From CAZCAC01 sp964496575 (GTDB lineage: Bacteria > Planctomycetota > UBA1135 > GCA-002686595), in contig CAZCAC010000026.1 in assembly GCA_964496575.1 (NCBI GenBank), positions 18,748-82,747 on the forward strand: 64,000 nt of DNA, in the 5' to 3' direction. Under the pieces are notes generated by a model. That model ran no database searches. It had not been told where the DNA came from and saw nothing but the letters and a program-made list of their open reading frames with translations. Shown piece after piece: positions 58,700 to 64,000 of the stretch (the stretch's first letter is position 1; every line of letters begins with the position of its first letter). A program made the translations under genes and the position numbers.

Positions 58700-61065
58700 T
58701 CCTGGCTGGCCTGCTCACTGGCCCTTCGCTCGCCCGACCCGCGCAGGACATCGAGGAGTTCCTCCGGCGCGCCGCCGCGGTGTCGACCGAAAACGAGGCC
58801 CGGGAGGTGTACAAGGAGGGCATCGATCTGGCGAACACGGCTGGGGTGGACGCGCGGGAGGTCCTCGAAGGGGTCTACGAGGTCACCAAACAGATCTCCA
58901 ACGCGAACTACCGCGCCGGTGTGGTGCTCCGGCTCGCGCCGCTGTACGTCGCGGCCCTCGAGTATCAGCCCCTGGCCAAACGACTCGACGCGACCGCCCC
59001 GCTGCTGACGCGGGCGGGGGCGACCTTCCCCCACGTCGAGGCGTGGCGCGCCAAGGTGCGAGTGCTCCTGGGGGACTACGCGGGGGCTCTGGAGGCGGTG
59101 GAGAGTGCCGACCGGGCGCTGGACGAGGGTGTCGAGGTTCGCAAGCACAAGATCTCGGACCGAGGTTGTCGCGCCCGCCTCGCCGGCATCGCCGGGGAGG
59201 CGGAGCTCTTCCAGGGGCGGCTCACCGACTCCGGCCGGCGGTTCACGACGGAGAGGGAGCTGGTGGAGGCGCTCGTCGAGGAGGCGGCGGCGGACCCCCG
59301 CGCCAGCTCGCTGCCCAGCGAGTTCAGCATGTACATCCACCAGGTCACGCATGCGGTCACCGTCGACAACTACGACCGGGCCGAGCACTGGATCGATCGC
59401 GGCCTCGGGCACACGGAGCTCATCGGGGCCTATCCGCGGCTGCGACCGTACTTCCTGCTGCACCGCGGACTCTGCGAGAGTACGCGCCTGAGCTACAACC
59501 CCGGCCTCGATCTCGATCCGGTCTCGACCTTCGACCGGGTCCTGGCCGATGCGAGCGCACAGCTGTCCGACAAGCAGGAGGCCGACACGTTTCGCGCCTT
59601 CGAGCTGTTGCGCCGGGGGGAGCTCGAGCAAGCCAGGGATTCCATCCGCGCCTACCGCCGGCGCCAGGCGGGGGCCGGTTCGGCCGTCCCGACTCGCCTC
59701 GACGTGGAGGTCTTCGTCCTCGCCCTGGAAACCCTGCTCGACGTGGAGCAGGGCCTGAAGGCGAGCGAGGACCTGTCCCGCCTCGAGGACGCGATCGGGG
59801 AGCTCCGCGCCCAGTGGAAGCCCGGCACGGGAGGGCTCACCTTCTCGCGCACGCGGGCCGCGATCGGCATCTGGATGGAGCTCGTGATGCGTACCGAGCC
59901 GGGAGTGGCGGGGAGGCGGAAGGTCTTCGAGGCCATGCTGGAGATCGAGAGCGGTGGCACCCTGGCCAAGGAGCTGGGGGTCGGACCCACGACGCTGGAG
60001 GATCTGGCCGCGCACCTCCCACCGCGGGGAGGGTTCCTCTTCTACTTCCGCGCCGCGAGGAGGAGCCACGCCTTCCTCCTCGACGAGGGCGGGCTGCACT
60101 ACGCGCCCCTCGCGACGCGCGATCAGATCGAGAAGGCCCGCAGTTCGTTCCTCCCCGCGTTGCTCCGAGGCGATGCGGCCGAGGAGGAGGGCGCGCGCCT
60201 CGCGCGGGAGCTGCTCCCCGGCTCCCTGCTCGAGCCGATCGCGGGCCTCGACTCCCTGACCGTCGCCGGGCTCGATCGGCTGGGGTACGTCCCCTTCGAG
60301 TGCCTGCCCTTCGGCGAGGGCTCGCGCCTGGGGTTGGAGGTCGCGGTGGGCTACGTCCCCTCGCTGGTGCTGGTACCGGTGCTGCCCGAGCCGGAGGTCG
60401 GGGACCTCGCCTCGCGGCGAATAGTCGTCCTCGGGGGGGCTCCACCCGGCGAGCCCCGGGGCGCGGGGAAGAAGGGCCGGAAGCAGGTCGAGATTCCCTT
60501 CGGCAGCGACGAACTCGAGGAGCTGACCGAGAGCTACGAGGAGGGCTCCGTGATCGGGCTGCTCGGCGAGAAGGCGACCCCCGCGGCGCTCACCGAGGCC
60601 CTCGCCGACGGAGCACACCTGCTGCACCTGATCGCCCACGGCGTGCGGGACAACCAGCGAGACGTGCCCGCCGGTCTGCAGCTGGCCGCCGACGGCGACG
60701 ATCCCGGCCGGCTCTGGGCCGAACAGCTCGACGCGATACGCGTGCCGTTCCTCGTGGTGCTCTCGTCGTGCGGCGCCGGCCGGGGTCCGGTCCTGGTCGG
60801 CGATCCCGCCTCGACGACCCTCGAGGGCGCCCTCCTGCGCCAGGGCGCCGGCGCCGTCCTGTGGTCGCGCGGCGACGTCGAGTTCCACGCGAACCTGGCG
60901 CTGATGATCGAGTTCCACCAGCACCTGGCGGAGGGCGCGACGATCGCGGAGGCGCTGCGGCGCGCCCGCGTCGCTCTCGCCGGCGATGGGAAGGGACGCG
61001 CTCCCCGCGACTGGGGGATGTTGCACGCCTCGGGGACCGTGCACCGCTCGTTGATCGGCCCCTGA
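58609..61065 (+). CDS. Exported CHAT-domain (caspase-like) cysteine peptidase with helical N-terminal region
   Basis: An 818-residue protein if started at 58609 (an ATG at 58627 is also possible). A hydrophobic segment (QICLAGLILAGLLTGPSLAR) should export it. Residues about 50-440 are TPR-like helices (DIEEFLRRAAAVSTENEARE, RADRALDEG-type pairs, ERELVEALVEEAAADP, FELLRRGELEQARDSIRAYR). The CHAT domain occupies about 530-815, with catalytic His677 (LLHLIAHGVRDN) and Cys721 (VVLSSCGAGRGP), followed by GALLRQGAGAVLWSRGDVEF and IAEALRRARVALAGDGKG. CHAT peptidases cut protein partners after activation; in type III-E CRISPR systems Csx29 cleaves Csx30 and frees a sigma factor. Here it follows a sigma gene and a membrane protein gene. 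Confidence 0.85.
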   Translation: MAREHRMATHRSGPLGRSRGFRSQICLAGLILAGLLTGPSLARPAQDIEEFLRRAAAVSTENEAREVYKEGIDLANTAGVDAREVLEGVYEVTKQISNANYRAGVVLRLAPLYVAALEYQPLAKRLDATAPLLTRAGATFPHVEAWRAKVRVLLGDYAGALEAVESADRALDEGVEVRKHKISDRGCRARLAGIAGEAELFQGRLTDSGRRFTTERELVEALVEEAAADPRASSLPSEFSMYIHQVTHAVTVDNYDRAEHWIDRGLGHTELIGAYPRLRPYFLLHRGLCESTRLSYNPGLDLDPVSTFDRVLADASAQLSDKQEADTFRAFELLRRGELEQARDSIRAYRRRQAGAGSAVPTRLDVEVFVLALETLLDVEQGLKASEDLSRLEDAIGELRAQWKPGTGGLTFSRTRAAIGIWMELVMRTEPGVAGRRKVFEAMLEIESGGTLAKELGVGPTTLEDLAAHLPPRGGFLFYFRAARRSHAFLLDEGGLHYAPLATRDQIEKARSSFLPALLRGDAAEEEGARLARELLPGSLLEPIAGLDSLTVAGLDRLGYVPFECLPFGEGSRLGLEVAVGYVPSLVLVPVLPEPEVGDLASRRIVVLGGAPPGEPRGAGKKGRKQVEIPFGSDELEELTESYEEGSVIGLLGEKATPAALTEALADGAHLLHLIAHGVRDNQRDVPAGLQLAADGDDPGRLWAEQLDAIRVPFLVVLSSCGAGRGPVLVGDPASTTLEGALLRQGAGAVLWSRGDVEFHANLALMIEFHQHLAEGATIAEALRRARVALAGDGKGRAPRDWGMLHASGTVHRSLIGP

Positions 61066-61135
61066 CCCGGGCGCGCCGTGCGCGAGCGGGGCAGGGGCCG
61101 GGCGAGGATCGGATCCTCGGTCCGCCTCGGGGGCG

Positions 61136-62716
61136 CTACGGCGTGCTCGGTTCGGTCAGCTCGTCCTCGGGGTCCGGGAGGATCGTCCCGGGATCGCCGA
61201 TGGGACCGACGACCGGTCCGTCGTGGTCCGGTTCGAACGGCAGGACCTTGGAGGCGTAGTCCCTTCCCGTCGCGAGGTATCGGAACTCGAAGTAGTGGTC
61301 CCACTTGATGTCCGCCTGGAACTCGGGATCGAAGCGAGCCCCGAGATTCCGCACCTCGGCGGTGCCGACCTGCGTCACCACGACGCGCCCCCCCGGGCCG
61401 TTCTCCTCCTTCCAGACCGTGAACTCCACCGCGTAGGCGTCGGTCGGAGCGTGGTCCACGTCGAGCACTACCTTGGCCTCGTGCCAGTCACCTTCCAGAG
61501 GGGTCATCTCGAAGGAGGCCACCTCGGGCATCAGCCAGTTCTGAACCGTGTAGTTGATCCCGTAATGCACGGTCTCGTCCCCCTGGATCGGCTGGATGCA
61601 CTCCAGGTCCTCGTCGCCGTCGAGGTCGTACAGGAGGGGAATCGCACAGTTCGACTCGGGCGATCCCGATTCAGGAGTCCAGGAGATGTAGAAGTGGTCC
61701 ACTTCTTCCTCGTCGAGGGAGTAGACCGCACGAAGCGGATCCTGGGGGTCCGGCTGTCCGATCAGGAGCACCGAGGCAAAACCGTTCCGCACGCTGAGCA
61801 CGATGTCCGCCAGGCCGTCCAGATCCACGTCGCCGGAATCGATGCCGACGACTTCCGCGGGCTCGAGGTCCCCCACGATGTCGTAGGTCAGCGGGATCTC
61901 CGCGCAGGATCCATCCCGGCGCTCCACGCGCAAGGTCTGCGGTAGGTCGGGATCGGCGGGGTAGACGACGGCGAGCTCGGACTTGGTCTCGTGCTCCAGC
62001 GTCTCGACGTACCCCCCACCGAGGAAGCTGCTCTCGTGGATCTGAGTCGGGCCGTTCAAGGCGGAGTAGGTGTAGAGCCGCAGGCCCACGTCGGTGACGA
62101 CCGCCAGCTCGTCGGCATCGAGGCCATTTCGGTTCCAGGCCACGAGATCGGAGATGGTGCCGCCGGGGACGACGGAGGCGCTCGGGACGAACTGGCCGCC
62201 GCTCTCCAGACAGACGAGGACCGCCGTCGCGCTCTGATCGACGCCGAAGATGTCCTTTTCCGGACTCCCGGCCAGGTCCAGCTGGCCGACCCGGACCATC
62301 AGGGCGTCTTCCCAGGCGCTGCCCGCGAGGTCGGTCCGGGTGTAATGACCGGTGCTCGTATCCAGGTCGAGCCGGAACAGCCCCTCCTCTCCCACGCACA
62401 GCACGTCGTAGTTGCCCGCGGTGCGCAGCGAGGCGATGTCGTGGACCGGCCCCAGGCCGGTGATCTCCCAGGTGGCCTCGCGGTTGATCGGATCCACCAG
62501 CAGGTAGGGAGTCCCCCCCTTGAGAGCCACCAGATCCGCCGTCGAGCGCCCGTCGACGTTCCCCGCGATCGTGCGGGTGAAGATCCCCGTTCGGACGTGG
62601 GCGGTGGACACACCGCGTGGGTCCAGGGGGAACGACGTCTCCGACGTCTGGGCGAGCAGGGCTCCAGAGAGGGCGGTTGCAGCGATTATCGACAGGATTG
62701 AAGCTCGAGTGTTCAA
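61136..62716 (-). CDS. Exported VCBS/FG-GAP-type propeller protein
   Basis: A 526-residue protein with a signal peptide (ASILSIIAATALSGALLAQ). Repeated units GNVDGRSTADLVALKGG, RVGQLDLAGSPEKDIFGVDQ, SGDVDLDGLADIVLSVRNG and LLYDLDGDEDLECIQPIQGD are FG-GAP/VCBS-type blades with Asp-rich calcium loops (DxDxDGxxDhh). The C-terminal ~120 residues (VASFEMTPLEGDWHEAKVVL, DHYFEFRYLATGRDYASKVL) form a beta-sandwich. Unlike the other propellers it lacks the CPCG domain and ends in an acidic Pro-rich tail (LPDPEDELTEPSTP). Convergent with the CHAT gene. Confidence 0.8.
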   Translation of the reverse strand: MNTRASILSIIAATALSGALLAQTSETSFPLDPRGVSTAHVRTGIFTRTIAGNVDGRSTADLVALKGGTPYLLVDPINREATWEITGLGPVHDIASLRTAGNYDVLCVGEEGLFRLDLDTSTGHYTRTDLAGSAWEDALMVRVGQLDLAGSPEKDIFGVDQSATAVLVCLESGGQFVPSASVVPGGTISDLVAWNRNGLDADELAVVTDVGLRLYTYSALNGPTQIHESSFLGGGYVETLEHETKSELAVVYPADPDLPQTLRVERRDGSCAEIPLTYDIVGDLEPAEVVGIDSGDVDLDGLADIVLSVRNGFASVLLIGQPDPQDPLRAVYSLDEEEVDHFYISWTPESGSPESNCAIPLLYDLDGDEDLECIQPIQGDETVHYGINYTVQNWLMPEVASFEMTPLEGDWHEAKVVLDVDHAPTDAYAVEFTVWKEENGPGGRVVVTQVGTAEVRNLGARFDPEFQADIKWDHYFEFRYLATGRDYASKVLPFEPDHDGPVVGPIGDPGTILPDPEDELTEPSTP

Positions 62717-63123
62717 GATAGAACCTCCCGTTGGCGTGAGAGTTGGAAGGACGGGGGAAAGGGGAGTGAGGAATCTCGATTAGCAACGAGACCCCGGGCC
62801 GGGGTCCTCGCTCTTTTCCGAGAAAACCGCGAATCGGCGGCACGGCATGCGCGCCGATCCGGCCGGTCGGCCCCCCCGAACGTGGGGCCGGGAGCTGCCC
62901 GCACGGGATCGCCTCGATGGCGTCGCGCCGACCTCCGCGGTCTCAACCGTCGTGGGTGCCTCCCCGGGATCCCGGGCGGCGACCGAGCGGTGCGAGGACC
63001 GAGGGAGGCGTGGGCCCGTCAGAAACAGCCGTGGAAGTCCCCGAGCATGTACTGCTCCGGCGTCAGCCCGTGGTCGTTCCGCGTCGAGAGTAGAACGACA
63101 ATGCACCGGCAGGGGCAGAAGGG
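62717..63123. other. 407-bp intergenic region without a recognised gene
   Basis: It lies between two minus-strand propeller genes and should hold the promoter of the 62716 gene and any terminator of the 63124 gene. The open frames on both strands here are short, GC-driven and unlike any family. I see no strong hairpin or repeat. Confidence 0.5.
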
Positions 63124-64000
63124 TCAGGGCTGAAACGTGATCTCCAGACCGTTGCTCAGATTGAACGTGCTGCCACACGGGCCGTGCGGGTCGCGATACC
63201 AGCACTGCACGTGGCGCAGATCACCTGGGCCCCAGCCACCAGCGCCGGCGAGTCCCGGGCCCCACAGAGCGGTACCCGCTGCGTCGGGGCTTCGAACACC
63301 GAGACGGATCAGGCCTGTGTTGACGCACTTCAGACCGTCACCGAGCGGGGTGCCCAGGCCCCCATTCTCCGGACGCATTCCGCAGAAGAGGAGCGCTGCA
63401 CTTCCAGGGATGAGCTGACTCGTGGTGATCATCAGGTCATCCGCGCTGACCCGGGTCGTGCCCACGGCGCGCGCCACGGCTCCCAGGCTGCTCGAGTTCT
63501 GGCAGCCCTCTCCGGCCACCCCGGTGTTCCCACAAGGGCAGGGCTGACCGGTGCCGTCTCCGAAGCAGTAGGTCGCCGTACCTCCACACTCATCGGGGAT
63601 GCCGTCACCGTCACCATCGGCGCTGAAACCGCTGGCGATGTCTTGATCGTCGGGGATGCCGTTCTCGTTGCAGTCCGGGGGAGCCGTGAACACGAAGGCC
63701 GTCCCTGCATCCGTCGTGGGGACGTCGTGAAACATGGCTCCGATGAGAATCCTGTCACCGCTGATCGCCACGCCATTGCCGAACAGATCGTTCATGGCGC
63801 CGTTGGACGCGATCATCTTTCCGAGCATGCTCCCGGTCTGGATCTCGAACAGGTAGGCCGAACCCGAGTCGAAACCGTTGTCGTCGTCACCGGCCGATCC
63901 CACGACTACGCGACCACCCGAGATCCCCACCGAGGTTCCCAAGAAGTCCCCCACCACGCAGTCGCGAGCCGAGAACTTCACGAACTCCATCACCGTGAAC
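63124..64000 (-). CDS. FG-GAP beta-propeller protein with Cys-rich C-terminal domain, 3' part (truncated by window edge)
   Basis: The 5' end lies beyond the window; the frame is open to base 64000 and the GTG at 63993 is internal. Two blades are visible (GDFLGTSVGISGGRVVVGSA, MNDLFGNGVAISGDRILIGA, each followed by a GSAYLFEIQTG- or GTAFVFTAPP-type strand). A short Asp-rich linker follows (DCNENGIPDDQDIASG, DGDGDGIPDECGG), as in thrombospondin type-3 repeats. The C-terminal domain begins YCFGDGTGQPCPCGNTGVAG, continues GCQNSSSLGAVARAVGTTRV and ends FNLSNGLEITFQP. It is the most divergent member in the window, ending FQP rather than W(L/I)P. Confidence 0.85.
   Translation of the reverse strand, partial: FTVMEFVKFSARDCVVGDFLGTSVGISGGRVVVGSAGDDDNGFDSGSAYLFEIQTGSMLGKMIASNGAMNDLFGNGVAISGDRILIGAMFHDVPTTDAGTAFVFTAPPDCNENGIPDDQDIASGFSADGDGDGIPDECGGTATYCFGDGTGQPCPCGNTGVAGEGCQNSSSLGAVARAVGTTRVSADDLMITTSQLIPGSAALLFCGMRPENGGLGTPLGDGLKCVNTGLIRLGVRSPDAAGTALWGPGLAGAGGWGPGDLRHVQCWYRDPHGPCGSTFNLSNGLEITFQP

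Noticed and set aside
1..64000. CRISPR arrays, tRNA or rRNA genes, insertion sequences, prophage genes
   Set aside because: I looked for regularly spaced repeats, tRNA-like T-loop blocks, transposase DDE/HUH motifs and phage structural genes and saw none; the only spaced repeats are the propeller blades and the iterons of the 44041 element. Covariance-model and profile searches would be needed to exclude small RNAs.

Overview
The window is high-GC (roughly two-thirds G+C), densely coded bacterial chromosome with few short spacers. Nearly every recognisable gene encodes an exported or membrane protein. The recurring families point to a planctomycete, most likely a marine, large-genome lineage: secreted FG-GAP beta-propellers ending in a Cys-rich C-terminal domain that finishes Trp-(Leu/Ile)-Pro, ECF sigma factors fused through one membrane helix to carboxypeptidase-regulatory-like repeats, transglutaminase-like proteins, S41 and S8 peptidases and BNR propellers. 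This is judged from protein style only; there is no rRNA or other taxonomic marker here. I found no rRNA, tRNA, CRISPR array, prophage or complete insertion sequence.

Layout. 1-8457: the 5' part of an FG-GAP gene (minus), a giant ECF sigma/membrane/repeat fusion, a lipoprotein, a DUF4143-type AAA ATPase (minus) and an FG-GAP protein with 159-bp tandem repeats. 8521-8634 is a relic of the 3' end of the lipoprotein gene. 8715-12280: a probable operon of FAD oxidoreductase, GH29 alpha-L-fucosidase and VOC protein. 12296-18057: S8 peptidase (minus), thioredoxin-fold lipoprotein (plus), large propeller protein (minus). 18058-20535: a decayed stretch with a frameshifted gene and two small exported proteins. 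20845-25158: a BNR propeller protein whose frame has no stop and runs antisense through a convergent FG-GAP gene. 25359-30736: a TMTC-like TPR membrane protein, an SDR, a transglutaminase-like protein and a membrane-anchored unknown. 30832-40060: a second sigma/repeat fusion translationally coupled to an S41-type peptidase, a multidomain EF-hand/ClpP-like/RTX protein on the opposite strand, an S41 paralogue and a small membrane protein. 40198-44848: a propeller-like protein, a transglutaminase/esterase fusion, a 153-bp inverted-repeat element and a VOC protein. 44980-55490 (minus): an FG-GAP protein, a free-standing copy of its C-terminal domain, an M23/PKD peptidase, a gluzincin-like peptidase, a C_GCAxxG_C_C protein, a methyltransferase relic, a helical-repeat protein, a two-helix potassium channel with RCK domain and a small membrane protein. 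55658-64000: an exported unknown, a compact operon of ECF sigma factor, single-pass membrane protein and exported CHAT peptidase, then two more propeller genes (minus).

How the genes may work together. Two loci link an ECF sigma factor to a membrane segment and to an exported peptidase. In one, sigma and sensor are a single polypeptide and an S41 peptidase is coupled to it by an ATGA overlap. In the other, separate sigma and membrane genes overlap by ATGA and are followed by a CHAT-family cysteine peptidase. Both could release a transcription factor by proteolysis in response to an envelope signal. That is inference and is the most interesting idea in the window. The rest looks like secretome (surface adhesins/propellers and degradative enzymes) with scattered gene decay.
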